Source: Pseudomonas brenneri
GTDB taxonomy: Bacteria > Pseudomonadota > Gammaproteobacteria > Pseudomonadales > Pseudomonadaceae
DNA length: 64,000 nt
Direction of reading: 5' to 3'
Assembly: GCF_007858285.1 (NCBI RefSeq)
Contig: NZ_VFIL01000002.1
Location: 620,001-684,000, forward strand
Shown piece after piece: positions 53,361 to 62,190 of the stretch. Positions within the stretch are counted from its first letter, which is position 1. The number at the start of each line of letters is the position of its first letter. Below the pieces are notes generated by a model. That model made no database searches and had not been told where the DNA came from. It worked only from the letters and a program-made list of their open reading frames with translations. Position numbers and translations under genes: made by a program.

Positions 53361-54713
53361 ATGTTTGGAATGTCCCACGAGTCCTACCTGCTGCTCGATG
53401 CAGTAGTCACCATTATCGGGCTGATCGTGTTGATCACCCGGTTCAAGGTTCACCCCTTTATTGCGCTGATCATCGCCGCAGGCTTTCTCGGCCTGACCTC
53501 GGGCATGCCCGTGGAGAAGATCATCAAGGCGTTCCAGGACGGCTTCGGCGGGGTGCTCGGTTTTGTCGGGATTATCCTGGCGCTGGGTACGATGCTCGGC
53601 AAGATGATGGCCGAATCCGGCGGTGCCGATCAGATCGCACAAACCCTGATCCGTGCCTTTGGCAAGGACAAGGTGCAGTGGGCGATGATGTTCGCTGCCT
53701 TCCTGGTGGGCATTCCGCTGTTCTTCGAGATTGGCTTTGTGCTGCTGATCCCGCTGGTGTTTATCGTCGCGCGCCGCACTGGCGTGTCGCTGATCAAGAT
53801 CGGCATCCCGCTGCTCGCCGGCCTGTCGGCGGTCCACGGCCTGGTGCCGCCGCACCCGGGGCCGTTGCTGGCCATTGGTGTGTTTGGCGCAGACATTGGC
53901 AAGACCATTCTCTACGGTCTGATCGTCGCCTTGCCGACCGCCATCATTGCCGGGCCGATCTTCGGTACGTTCATTGCCAAGCATATCCCGGGCAATCCGT
54001 CCCAGGAGTTGGTGGACCAACTGGCCCGCGAGACCGACTCGAAAAACCTGCCGAGCTTCAGCATCACCCTGATTACCGTGCTGCTGCCGGTGTTCCTGAT
54101 GTTGCTCAAAACCTTTGCTGACATCGCCTTTGCCGAAGGCAATGCGGTGCGCAACTGGATGGACATGATCGGCCACCCGATCAGTGCCTTGCTCCTGGCC
54201 TTGCTGTTGTCGCTGTACACCTTTGGCCATCGCCAGGGCATCCACTCCAAGCAGATCCTCAAGCTGCTCGACGCCAGCCTGGCACCCACTGCCGCGATCA
54301 TCCTGATCATCGGCGCCGGCGGTGGTTTCAAGCAGATGCTGGTGACCAGCGGCGTGGGTGACGTGATCGGCCATATGGCGGTGACGGCGCAGATCAACCC
54401 GCTCCTGCTGGCCTGGTTGGTGGCGGCGGTGATTCGGATTGCCACGGGTTCGGCGACTGTGGCCACCATTACGGGCGCGGGCATTGTGGTGCCGGTGGTG
54501 GGGATGGTGCCGGGGGTCAACCTGGAGTTGCTGGTGCTGGCGACGGGGGCGGGGTCGTTGATTCTGTCCCACGTTAACGACGCAGGGTTCTGGCTGGTGA
54601 AGCAGTACTTCAACATGACCGTGGCCGAGACGTTCAAGACCTGGACGGCGATGGAGACCATCCTGTCCATCGTGGCACTGGGCTTCATCATGTTGCTGTC
54701 GTTGGTGGTGTAA
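53361..54713 (+). CDS. gntP: Gluconate permease (GntP family)
   Basis: 450 residues, about 12-14 helices of the gluconate:H+ symporter family. Seen are GLTSGMPVEKIIKAFQDGFG, GLVPPHPGPLLAIGVFGADI and ATGSATVATITGAGIV. Imports gluconate for GntK. It begins 83 nt after gntK with a GntR operator in the gap and is followed by a REP hairpin. Confidence 0.94.
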   Translation: MFGMSHESYLLLDAVVTIIGLIVLITRFKVHPFIALIIAAGFLGLTSGMPVEKIIKAFQDGFGGVLGFVGIILALGTMLGKMMAESGGADQIAQTLIRAFGKDKVQWAMMFAAFLVGIPLFFEIGFVLLIPLVFIVARRTGVSLIKIGIPLLAGLSAVHGLVPPHPGPLLAIGVFGADIGKTILYGLIVALPTAIIAGPIFGTFIAKHIPGNPSQELVDQLARETDSKNLPSFSITLITVLLPVFLMLLKTFADIAFAEGNAVRNWMDMIGHPISALLLALLLSLYTFGHRQGIHSKQILKLLDASLAPTAAIILIIGAGGGFKQMLVTSGVGDVIGHMAVTAQINPLLLAWLVAAVIRIATGSATVATITGAGIVVPVVGMVPGVNLELLVLATGAGSLILSHVNDAGFWLVKQYFNMTVAETFKTWTAMETILSIVALGFIMLLSLVV

Positions 54714-54725
54714 CCCCATCAAGAA

Positions 54726-54751
54726 GTGGGAGCGGGCTTGCCCGCTCCCAC
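54726..54751. repeat. REP hairpin between gntP and alaC
   Basis: gtgggagcgggc-ttg-cccgctcccac, a perfect compact hairpin without T-tract, between two convergent genes. May serve as a shared mRNA 3' end. Confidence 0.8.
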
Positions 54752-54759
54752 AGTTGTTA

Positions 54760-55971
54760 TCAGGCTTTGGTGACCAGGCCATCAGCCCGGAACATGCCCC
54801 GAATCCCGCGCACCGCCTGGCGAATCCGGTCCTGGTTCTCGATCAGGGCAAAGCGCACATGGTCATCGCCATACTCGCCAAAGCCGATCCCCGGCGACAC
54901 ACACACCTTGGCTTCCAGCAGCAATTTCTTGGCAAACTCCAGCGAGCCCATGGCGGCATACGCCTCGGGGATCTTCGCCCAGACATACATCGATGCCTTC
55001 GGGTTCTCCACCATCCAGCCCAGTTCATGCAGGCCCTTGACCAGCACGTTACGGCGCTGGCGGTATTGCTCGGCGATGTCCTTCACACATTGCTGGTCGC
55101 CTTCCAGCGCGGCAATGGCCGCCACTTGCAGCGGGGTGAAGGTACCGTAGTCGTGGTAGCTCTTGATGCGTGCCAGGGCGTTGACCAGTTCCGGGTTACC
55201 GACCATGAAGCCAATACGCCAGCCGGCCATGTTGTAGCTCTTGGACAGGGTGAAGAACTCCACCGCAATGTCCTTGGCGCCCGGTACTTGCATGATCGAC
55301 GGGGCTTTCCAGCCGTCGTAGACGATATCGGCGTAGGCCAGGTCGTGGATCACCAGTACGTCGTACTGCTTGGCCAGGGCAATCACCCGTTCGAAGAAAT
55401 CCAGCTCCACGCACTGTGCGGTGGGGTTGGACGGAAAGCCGAGGATCATCATCTTCGGCTTGGGGATCGAGCCGCGAATCGCCCGCTCCAACTCGGCGAA
55501 GAAGTCCACGCCGGGAATCAGCGGCACCGAGCGCACCTGGGCGCCGGCAATCACGGCACCGTAGATGTGAATCGGGTAGCTGGGGTTGGGCACCAGCACG
55601 GTGTCGCCCTGGTCCAGGGTGGCCAGCATCAGGTGTGCCAGGCCTTCCTTGGAACCGATGGTCACGATGGCTTCGGTTTCCGGGTCGATATCCACCTCAT
55701 AGCGGTCCTTGTACCAGCGCGAAATAGCGCGGCGCAGACGTGGGATGCCTTTGGAGGTGGAGTAGCCGTGGGTGTCTTCGCGCTGTGCGACGGTCACCAG
55801 TTTCTCCACGATATGCGGTGGAGTCGGGCCGTCAGGGTTACCCATGCTCAAGTCGATGATGTCTTCGCCGCGCCGACGCGCAGCCATCTTCAGCTCGGCA
55901 GTGATATTGAACACGTAAGGGGGGAGTCGATCTATGCGCGCAAAGCGGCGCGGCGAACCTTGGTCTGCCAT
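54760..55971 (-). CDS. alaC: Alanine transaminase (AlaC type)
   Basis: 403-residue class I aminotransferase. PLP lysine in [18 protein letters not shown], with [12 protein letters not shown] and [15 protein letters not shown]. The start [20 protein letters not shown] is typical of E. coli AlaC, which makes alanine from pyruvate and glutamate. Other transaminase activities are possible. Confidence 0.85.
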   Translation of the reverse strand: MADQGSPRRFARIDRLPPYVFNITAELKMAARRRGEDIIDLSMGNPDGPTPPHIVEKLVTVAQREDTHGYSTSKGIPRLRRAISRWYKDRYEVDIDPETEAIVTIGSKEGLAHLMLATLDQGDTVLVPNPSYPIHIYGAVIAGAQVRSVPLIPGVDFFAELERAIRGSIPKPKMMILGFPSNPTAQCVELDFFERVIALAKQYDVLVIHDLAYADIVYDGWKAPSIMQVPGAKDIAVEFFTLSKSYNMAGWRIGFMVGNPELVNALARIKSYHDYGTFTPLQVAAIAALEGDQQCVKDIAEQYRQRRNVLVKGLHELGWMVENPKASMYVWAKIPEAYAAMGSLEFAKKLLLEAKVCVSPGIGFGEYGDDHVRFALIENQDRIRQAVRGIRGMFRADGLVTKA

Positions 55972-56166
55972 TGTTGCCTCGGAGTACGTAAGCGCCCGGA
56001 ACCGTCCGAGCGACGTCGGCCACTGCGGTGGCCTGCGGGGCGGACAATACGGCGGGTGAAGGGCAATTGTCCAGATACTGTCGGAAAATTTTCTGTCTGG
56101 AGTATGACGCGCGTATGCCCCTATACTCGGTATGGTTTTGGTCACTCACCCATGGAGATTGTGCAG

Positions 56167-56649
56167 ATGAACCAACAGGCAACGCTACCCTTGGAGCCCC
56201 GCATGGAAGAGGGCAAGGCCATGGTGATCGCAGGGGTCGGCGGTCATTACGGCAAGGCGACGCTGGGGGATATCCCGAAGCTGTGGGAGTTGTTCGACAC
56301 CTGCATCAAGGACATCAAAAAGCGCATTGGCGGCGTGACCTACGGCGTTTGCTACAACGCCACGCAGGAAGAGTTTGATTACATCGCCGGGGTTGAAGTG
56401 CCGGCCAAGAGCGATGTGCCGGGCAACTTTGAATGCATTGAAGTGCCGGCCAGTCGTTATGCGGTGTTTGCGCACTACGGGCCGGTGTATGCGCTGACCC
56501 AGACCTATGAGCGGATCATGTACGAGTGGCTGCCGACTTCGGGGTACAAGGTCGCAGGGCCGGACATCGAGCGATACAGCGCTGACTTTGATGTGGATAA
56601 GGGCACCGGCACCGTGGAAGTCTGGCTGCCTATAGAAAAGTCTGCATAA
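56167..56649 (+). CDS. GyrI-like / effector-binding domain protein
   Basis: 160 residues with a GyrI-like (AraC effector-binding) fold: VIAGVGGHYGKATLGDIPKL, GVCYNATQEEFDYIAGVEV and VFAHYGPVYALTQTYERI. There is no DNA-binding domain. Such stand-alone proteins bind small hydrophobic molecules. ATG 56167 follows GGAG with 9-nt spacing; a Met five codons upstream is possible. Confidence 0.8.
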   Translation: MNQQATLPLEPRMEEGKAMVIAGVGGHYGKATLGDIPKLWELFDTCIKDIKKRIGGVTYGVCYNATQEEFDYIAGVEVPAKSDVPGNFECIEVPASRYAVFAHYGPVYALTQTYERIMYEWLPTSGYKVAGPDIERYSADFDVDKGTGTVEVWLPIEKSA

Positions 56650-56651
56650 CC

Positions 56652-56707
56652 TGTAGGAGCCGGCTTGCCGGCGATGGTGATCTGAAGGACGCCATCGCCG
56701 GCAAGGG
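56652..56707. repeat. Truncated REPIN
   Basis: The left arm tgtaggagccggcttgccgg is followed by an incomplete right arm gccatcgccggcaagg that stops at the 3' end of the next gene. Confidence 0.7.
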
Positions 56708-56709
56708 CA

Positions 56710-57315
56710 TCAATATAACGTGGCCTTGACCCGCTCCGGCATTTCCCGGTCATACGCCTCGGCATCAAATTGCCCATCATTCAACCGCTTGTGAATGGCC
56801 CCCGCGGACGGCAGCGCCGAGCGCTCCAGATGCTTGTCGGGGTTCCAGCAATCGGAGCGCACAAAGGCTTTCGAGCAGTGGAAATACGCGGCTTCTACCT
56901 GCACCAGAATCACCGACCGCGCCGGTTTGCCATGCACCGCAAAGCTCTCCAGCAATTCAGGATCGATGGAAATCTGCGCCCGCCCGTTGACCCGTAGCGT
57001 TTCTCCGATTCCCGGAATGATGAACAGCAGCGCAATCCGTGGATCCAGCACCAGGTTACGCAAGGTATCGAGCCGGTTATTGCCCGGCCGGTCCGGGATC
57101 GCCAAGGTACGCTCATCAATGATCCGCACAAACCCCGGCACATCGCCGCGAGGCGAGCCGTCGAGGCCATCGGCGCCTGAGGAGCTGACAATTACCAGCG
57201 GTGAGGCTTTCACCATTGCCTGGTAATCCTCATTGAGAAACGCGATTTCCTTGTGCACGGCGCGTTCGTGGGGTTTGCCGTAGAGGGTGTCGAGTTGTTC
57301 GAGAGTGGTCAGCAT
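56710..57315 (-). CDS. PPOX-class FMN flavoprotein
   Basis: 201 residues, pyridoxamine 5'-phosphate oxidase-like split barrel (MSMEG_1061 type): SPLVIVSSSGADGLDGSPRG, IPDRPGNNRLDTLRNLVLDP and LRVNGRA are flavin-binding segments. Substrate unknown. ATG 57315 follows AAGGAG. Confidence 0.85.
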   Translation of the reverse strand: MLTTLEQLDTLYGKPHERAVHKEIAFLNEDYQAMVKASPLVIVSSSGADGLDGSPRGDVPGFVRIIDERTLAIPDRPGNNRLDTLRNLVLDPRIALLFIIPGIGETLRVNGRAQISIDPELLESFAVHGKPARSVILVQVEAAYFHCSKAFVRSDCWNPDKHLERSALPSAGAIHKRLNDGQFDAEAYDREMPERVKATLY

Positions 57316-57346
57316 GGGAGGCTCCTTGTCCATCAAAGGCTGGCAG

Positions 57347-58546
57347 TTATCCGCCAAAGCTACGTTGGTAATCCTGCGCCGATTTTCGGATGGCTTGAGC
57401 AACGTTGGGCGCTTGTCGACAATAGTCGTCCTCACGCTTGAGCACACTCTCCAGCGTCTGGAGCAGGGCCTGGATGCGTTCCTCGGGCTTTTCTATCTCG
57501 CAGGTCCTGGCAAACTCAAGAATGCCCAGGCGTGACGCAAAAAATGAGCGGTTGCCAGCCAAGTCCAGGGCCAAGGCATCTTCGGGAATATAGGCGGTGG
57601 TATTGGCAATGTCATAAGCCGGCGCAAGGCGAGCGTCGTGCCTGATGGGATCGCTGTAGAGCAAGCCAAAGTTTTTCAGATGGGCATCACCGTTGCCAAC
57701 GATACAGCTCAATGCAACGCTATCGAACAATTGCTCCAGGGAGCTGCGTTGATGTTCGATTGCACAATAAAGGCGCACGGCCTTGGCAATCATGGCGTAG
57801 CTCTTGCTGTATTTCTGCTCGGCGGACAGGCCCATGAGTGTGGCCATGTCTTCAAAGCCCAGCGGGTTGAGATACTCGTCTCGGTCGAAACGCCGCATGA
57901 TGAAAAGCTTGTGGTTCTGTGACAAGTAGAACGGTGGAACCGGTATGCCTGCGTCCTTGGCGACTGACATGCACAGGTACTCGTTGATGGCCAATCCCGG
58001 AAACTCGTCGCGTCCGCTCTTGATAATCAGATCATTGGTTTTCGAGGTGAATTTGTGTTCCGCAGCTTCCGGCACCAGCACCTTGGGCTGTACTCCGGAA
58101 ATTCCCGCGCGAAGAATGTAACGGTCGACCAAGCAGGTGAACAAATCCTCAGTGCCATCCCACGCGAGGATTTCATCCAGGTTCTCGCCACGGGAGGGAG
58201 GGCTGTTGTGCTTAATCAACTGGTTTACTTGAGGCGATGAGACAAAGACCCGGCCGATAGGTGCGCTGCTGCCTGACAGTGCCAACAACAGCATCGGGTC
58301 GACTTTGACGGTCTTTGCCAGCCTGTTTTTAAGCTGTTCCAGCACATAGCCTTCCGGCAGGTTCATCTGGAAGATCGGGTGTAAATCACGGCGACGATAA
58401 TCCTCTGCACGAACGGGCATCAGCAGGCTGATCGCGCTGTGCTCCGGCGCATCATCGCCATAGCGAAAATGGTAGTCGTCAGCACCCACGAATACGCTGC
58501 CGCTGGCACCTTGCGGTGTATGGACTTGCAGTCGGTGATTACTCAT
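57347..58546 (-). CDS. hipA: HipA-family toxin kinase
   Basis: 399 residues, Ser/Thr kinase fold that in E. coli phosphorylates GltX and causes persistence. Glycine-rich loop with Ser150 (AGISGVQPK), ATP lysine region DLIIKSG, catalytic GNGDAHLKN (D287, N292) and Mg-binding Asp in PAYDIAN (D312) are all intact, so the kinase looks active. The start overlaps the end of hipB by 8 nt. Confidence 0.9.
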   Translation of the reverse strand: MSNHRLQVHTPQGASGSVFVGADDYHFRYGDDAPEHSAISLLMPVRAEDYRRRDLHPIFQMNLPEGYVLEQLKNRLAKTVKVDPMLLLALSGSSAPIGRVFVSSPQVNQLIKHNSPPSRGENLDEILAWDGTEDLFTCLVDRYILRAGISGVQPKVLVPEAAEHKFTSKTNDLIIKSGRDEFPGLAINEYLCMSVAKDAGIPVPPFYLSQNHKLFIMRRFDRDEYLNPLGFEDMATLMGLSAEQKYSKSYAMIAKAVRLYCAIEHQRSSLEQLFDSVALSCIVGNGDAHLKNFGLLYSDPIRHDARLAPAYDIANTTAYIPEDALALDLAGNRSFFASRLGILEFARTCEIEKPEERIQALLQTLESVLKREDDYCRQAPNVAQAIRKSAQDYQRSFGG

Positions 58547-58793
58547 TGAACAAGTCCTCCACGTCATCCAGCGTCGGCATGGAAACAGGGACCAGTTTCA
58601 CTTCAGTGCCCAGTGCTGCAAAAACCCGTGCATAGGCATTCATTGAGACTGACAGGCTGCCTTGCTCGATTTCGATCAGTTTCTGTCGGGTAGTGCCTGC
58701 CAGTTGCGCCAGCTCTGCCTGCGTGTGGCCACGATTGAGGCGCATCGAGCGGATTTGGAGGCCGATTCTTTGACCAAGAAGTGATGAGTCCAT
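58539..58793 (-). CDS. hipB: HipB-family antitoxin
   Basis: 84-residue XRE-type HTH protein: RGHTQAELAQLAGTTRQKLI contains the helix-turn-helix, then a C-terminal strand/tail (VPVSMPTLDDVEDLF). It neutralises HipA and represses the operon. No strong Shine-Dalgarno is seen before its ATG. Two direct-repeat sites cover its promoter. Confidence 0.9.
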   Translation of the reverse strand: MDSSLLGQRIGLQIRSMRLNRGHTQAELAQLAGTTRQKLIEIEQGSLSVSMNAYARVFAALGTEVKLVPVSMPTLDDVEDLFNE

Positions 58794-58803
58794 GTCGTGA
58801 TAC

Positions 58804-58855
58804 CGTTACATTAAACTTGACTAGTTATGTATACGTTACATTTAAAAGCTGTCAA
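58804..58855 (-). promoter_or_regulatory. hipBA promoter with two direct-repeat operators
   Basis: On the minus strand TTGACA (58855-58850), 16-nt spacer, TATACA (58833-58828). The sites cgttacatttaaa (58834-58846) and cgttacattaaa (58804-58815) are direct repeats 30 nt apart; the first fills the spacer, the second lies just past the predicted transcript start. Fits autorepression by HipB. Confidence 0.75.
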
Positions 58856-58863
58856 TGCCGACA

Positions 58864-59352
58864 TTAGCCGAGTGCTAACGCCAATCGTCGTTCATAGGCC
58901 GTGGTGCTTTTATACGCTTCTCCGCGATCAACCCAACCCGCATGCAGGTATAACCCCATCGCCGTGACATTTGCGCTGTCCACCGACAGCTCCAACGCCT
59001 TGATCTGCGGCCACACCAGGCGTGCCGCAATGGGCAGCGCCTGCAGGCAGGCCTTGCCCAGCCCCAGGCCCTGATGGCGGTGATCGACTTGCAGCGCATG
59101 CAGCGTGGCACTGTGTTCATCGGCCCAGTGGGGCAGGCAAGGCGGGCGCTTGAGCAGCAGGAAGGCCACGGGAATCTCGTCAGCCAGCAGGGCAAAGCCC
59201 TTGATGCCGGGGCTGGGATTGACCAGCAGACTGTTCAGCGCGCAATAGATATCGCCGCACCAGGGCAGTTGCTCGGGATGGACTTCGAGGGCGCTGAGTT
59301 GCTGTTGTTGCGCAGCAGTCAACGTCTCATAGGGCACGAGGCGGGTTTCCAT
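58864..59352 (-). CDS. GNAT-family N-acetyltransferase
   Basis: 162 residues. Motif A is LHALQVDHRHQGLGLGKACL; the end shows YLHAGWVDRGEAYK. ATG 59352 gives METRLVPYETL; a longer start lacks support. Acceptor unknown. It lies just upstream of the hipBA promoter, on the same strand. Confidence 0.85.
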   Translation of the reverse strand: METRLVPYETLTAAQQQQLSALEVHPEQLPWCGDIYCALNSLLVNPSPGIKGFALLADEIPVAFLLLKRPPCLPHWADEHSATLHALQVDHRHQGLGLGKACLQALPIAARLVWPQIKALELSVDSANVTAMGLYLHAGWVDRGEAYKSTTAYERRLALALG

Positions 59353-59431
59353 CGAACAGATATCCAAAGTCTTACAGGGAAGTCGCAAATTCTAGCGGTT
59401 TTGCCCCAGTCGCAAATTTTTTTCCTAGGCT

Positions 59432-59460
59432 TGTCGATTGACGGGATGCCCAACCGACTA
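59432..59460 (+). promoter_or_regulatory. Candidate ECF42-type promoter
   Basis: TGTCGA at 59432, exactly 17 nt, then CGACTA at 59455, in front of the operon that ends in an ECF42-like sigma gene. The ECF42 group is reported to use TGTCGA at -35 and CGA/TC at -10 (from memory). Lies 41 nt before the first start codon. Confidence 0.65.
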
Positions 59461-59500
59461 AAGGCGTATTCCGTGATTTTCCCCTGAAAGGAGCATTGGC

Positions 59501-59932
59501 ATGAATACCCAAGTGAACAGCGAAATCAGCACCTTGATTGAACAGTGGAAACAAGCCGTGACCACCAAGGATGTCGACAAAATTGTCAGTTTTTATGCGC
59601 AGGACATTGTTGCCTTTGACGCGGTGACAGCCCTGCAATTCAAGGGCCGCAAGGCCTACAAGGCGCACTGGCAGGCCTGCATGGAGATGTGCCCCGGTGG
59701 AGGTATTTTCGAGTTTCACCAAATGAATATCGTCGCGGCTGCCGACAGTGCCTTCGCCCACTGGCTGGCCCGCTGTGGCGGCACTGGGCCCGATGGTGTG
59801 GAGAAGGTCTGCTGGATGCGGGTCACTGCCGGTTATCAACGGATCAACGGTCAATGGCAAGTGGTGCATGAGCATTGGTCGGCCCCCTTCGACATGCAAA
59901 GCGGGACGGCCTTGTTCGACCTGCAACCCTGA
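59501..59932 (+). CDS. SnoaL/NTF2-like protein
   Basis: 143 residues of the NTF2-like fold (SnoaL-type): LIEQWKQAVTTKDVDKIVSF, RKAYKAHWQACME and WQVVHEHWSAPFDM. Pocket proteins of this type bind or convert small molecules. First gene of the ECF42-type operon, with AAGGAG before the ATG. Confidence 0.85.
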   Translation: MNTQVNSEISTLIEQWKQAVTTKDVDKIVSFYAQDIVAFDAVTALQFKGRKAYKAHWQACMEMCPGGGIFEFHQMNIVAAADSAFAHWLARCGGTGPDGVEKVCWMRVTAGYQRINGQWQVVHEHWSAPFDMQSGTALFDLQP

Positions 59933-59998
59933 TCGTCGGGAAAACCTGCAAAGCGCCAATCTGCAGCCATAGTTGATAGTCCGAAAACGGAGAATCCC

Positions 59999-60343
59999 AT
60001 GAAATACCTATGCCTGGTCTACAGCGACGAACGTCTGTTGCACAGCCAGCCTGACAGCCCCAAGGACACTGAATGCCATACCTACGCCGAAGCGGTGCAG
60101 GCCAGTGGCCGGATGCTCGCCGCCCAGGCGCTGGAGCCGGTGAGGAGCGCCACCACGGTGCGGGTGCGCAACGGCAAGCTGTCGATTACCGACGGGCCGT
60201 TTGCCGAAACCAAGGAGCAGCTTGCCGGTTTCTACCTGATCGACGCCAAGGACTTGAATGAGGCGCTGCAAGTGGCCGGTGGCATTCCGGCGGCACGGGT
60301 CGGCAGTGTGGAAGTACGCCCCGTGCGTGAATTGAATCTCTGA
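59999..60343 (+). CDS. DGPF-domain (YCII-related) protein
   Basis: 114 residues with the signature ITDGPFAETKEQLAGFYLID (DGPF). Proteins of this type are the hallmark partners of ECF42 sigma factors; their function is unknown. It is 66 nt after the SnoaL-like gene, same strand, with ACGGAG upstream. Confidence 0.9.
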   Translation: MKYLCLVYSDERLLHSQPDSPKDTECHTYAEAVQASGRMLAAQALEPVRSATTVRVRNGKLSITDGPFAETKEQLAGFYLIDAKDLNEALQVAGGIPAARVGSVEVRPVRELNL

Positions 60344-60377
60344 ACCCAACAATCATAAGACTCAAGGAGGTTGATCC

Positions 60378-60854
60378 ATGAACACTCAACCCGCGCAATT
60401 CGAACTGTCCATCAGCCGCGTAATCGACGCGCCACCCAGCCGGGTATTCCGTGCCTGGACCGAACCTGCGCTGTTGCAACAATGGTGGGGCCCACACGGC
60501 ATGACCACGCCTGTGTGCGAAATGAACCTGTGGGTCGGTGGTCTGTTTCGCACCCTGATGCGTGCGCCGGACGGCAGCGAGTACCCGACCCAGGGCGTCT
60601 TCCTGGAGATCGACGCACCGCGTCGCCTGGTGTTTACCGATGCGTTCCTGCCTGGCTGGATTCCCTCGGGCAAGCCGTTCATGAGCGCCGAGGTGACCTT
60701 CGAGGACGTTGGCGGCAAGACCCGCTACACCGCCCGCGCCATGCACTGGAGCGAAGCCGACAAGCAGGCCCACGAAGCCATGGGTTTTCATCAGGGCTGG
60801 GGCGAAAGCCTGGACCGGCTGGTGACCCTGGTGACTCAGGGCATGCCCGATTGA
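60378..60854 (+). CDS. SRPBCC (AHSA1-like) protein
   Basis: 158 residues of the START/SRPBCC superfamily, Aha1-like: SRVIDAPPSRVFRAWTEPAL, QWWGPHGMTTPVCEMN and MGFHQGWGESLDRLV. Binds hydrophobic ligands in related proteins. Strong AAGGAGG before ATG. Its stop overlaps the TTG start of the sigma gene (TTGA). Confidence 0.9.
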   Translation: MNTQPAQFELSISRVIDAPPSRVFRAWTEPALLQQWWGPHGMTTPVCEMNLWVGGLFRTLMRAPDGSEYPTQGVFLEIDAPRRLVFTDAFLPGWIPSGKPFMSAEVTFEDVGGKTRYTARAMHWSEADKQAHEAMGFHQGWGESLDRLVTLVTQGMPD

Positions 60855-62071
60855 CCGTCAAGGCCCAGGTCGAGGCGGTCTACCGCAGCGAGTCGCGGCG
60901 CATCCTGGCGACCCTGATTCGCCTGCTGGGGGACTTCGACCTCGCCGAAGAAGCCCTGCATGAGGCGTTCTTCGTCGCGGTCGAGCGCTGGCAGCAGGAC
61001 GGTGTGCCGGATAATCCCCGGGCATGGCTGGTGTCGACTGGGCGCTTCAAGGCCATCGACCGTTTGCGCCGCCAGGCCCGGTTCACCCCGTTGTTGCAGG
61101 AGCAGGCCGAGGCGCTGGAAGCGGTTGAGTGGAGTGACGAAGACGTGGAAGACGACCGCCTGCGCCTGATTTTCACCTGCTGCCACCCGGCCCTGGCGGC
61201 GGATGCGCAGGTACCGCTGACCTTGCGTGAGATCTGTGACCTGACCACCGAGGAAATCGCCCGGGCGTTTCTTGCCACACCGGCCACCATTGCCCAGCGC
61301 ATCGTGCGGGCCAAGGGCAAGATCCGCGAAGCGAAGATCCCCTATCAGGTGCCATCGCTGGCGGAATTGCCCGAACGTCTGGACAGCGTTTTACGTGTGA
61401 TTTACCTGGTGTTCAACGAAGGATATTCAGCGTCCATGGGCGCCGATCTGACCCGTGAAGAATTGACCCGCGAAGCCATCCGCCTGGGCCGCCTGTTGCT
61501 GGAATTGCTGCCGGAGCCGGAGGTCATGGGCCTGCTGGCGTTGATGCTGCTCCATGAATCACGACGCCCGGCTCGCACCTCGCCAGCCGGTGAATTGGTG
61601 CTGTTGGCTGAGCAGGACCGTGCATTGTGGGGCGCGGCCTTGATAGCCGAAGGCTGTGCCCTGGTGGAACAGGCCCTGGCCACGCGGCGTTTTGGCCCGT
61701 ATTGCCTGCAAGCGGCGATTGCCGCGGTACATGCCGAAGCGACGACTGCTGCCGATACCGACTGGGTGCAGATTGTCGGGCTTTACGATGTGTTGCAAAG
61801 ACTTGTGCCTTCGCCTGTGATCGAACTCAATCGTGCGGTCGCCCTGGCCATGCGTGATGGACCGTTGGCTGGGTTGCAGCAAGTGGAGGGGATTCTGGCA
61901 CGGGGCGAGTTGCTGGATTACCACCTGGCGCATTCGGCGCGCGGGGAGTTTTGTCGGCAACTGGGTCGTATGAAAGAGGCACGCCAAGCCTATGAAAAAG
62001 CCCTGGGCCTGACCCAGCAGGCCCCGGAAAAACGCTTTATCGAACGTCGCCTGGCAGAACTTTCAGGATAA
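60851..62071 (+). CDS. ECF sigma factor of the ECF42 type with C-terminal extension
   Basis: 406 residues. Sigma region 2 (ILATLIRLLGDFDLAEEALH ... DRLRRQARF) and region 4 (LTTEEIARAFLATPATIAQR) are followed by a ~200-residue helical (TPR-like) extension with the conserved RVIYLVFNEGYSAS, the mark of this group. No anti-sigma gene is adjacent, as is usual for ECF42. The start is TTG at 60851, coupled to the upstream stop; no ATG/GTG fits better. Confidence 0.88.
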   Translation: MTVKAQVEAVYRSESRRILATLIRLLGDFDLAEEALHEAFFVAVERWQQDGVPDNPRAWLVSTGRFKAIDRLRRQARFTPLLQEQAEALEAVEWSDEDVEDDRLRLIFTCCHPALAADAQVPLTLREICDLTTEEIARAFLATPATIAQRIVRAKGKIREAKIPYQVPSLAELPERLDSVLRVIYLVFNEGYSASMGADLTREELTREAIRLGRLLLELLPEPEVMGLLALMLLHESRRPARTSPAGELVLLAEQDRALWGAALIAEGCALVEQALATRRFGPYCLQAAIAAVHAEATTAADTDWVQIVGLYDVLQRLVPSPVIELNRAVALAMRDGPLAGLQQVEGILARGELLDYHLAHSARGEFCRQLGRMKEARQAYEKALGLTQQAPEKRFIERRLAELSG

Positions 62072-62074
62072 AAA

Positions 62075-62168
62075 CCGGAGCGTGCTCGCGTCTGGCGTCA
62101 ACGATAAGCCGTGTTTGCAGGGTAAACGCGGCGTGCTCAAGTTTTTCGCGAGCAAGCTCGCTCCTACA
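62075..62168. repeat. Degenerate REPIN, GCGAG type
   Basis: A decayed left arm (ccggagcgtgctcgcg) faces a complete right arm cgagcaagctcgctcctaca, after the sigma gene. Confidence 0.75.
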
Positions 62169-62190
62169 TGAATGCCAGCCTGGGTTGTCG

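Noticed and set aside
53022..54782. A 586-codon minus-strand frame opposite gntK and gntP
   Set aside because: Low-complexity His/Gln/Arg-rich translation, antisense to clear genes.
54754..56649. A long plus-strand frame ending in the GyrI-like protein
   Set aside because: Only the last 160 codons match a family and have an RBS; the first part is antisense to alaC.
60371..60850. N-terminal extension of the sigma factor frame
   Set aside because: This part overlaps the SRPBCC gene in another frame and has no sigma similarity.
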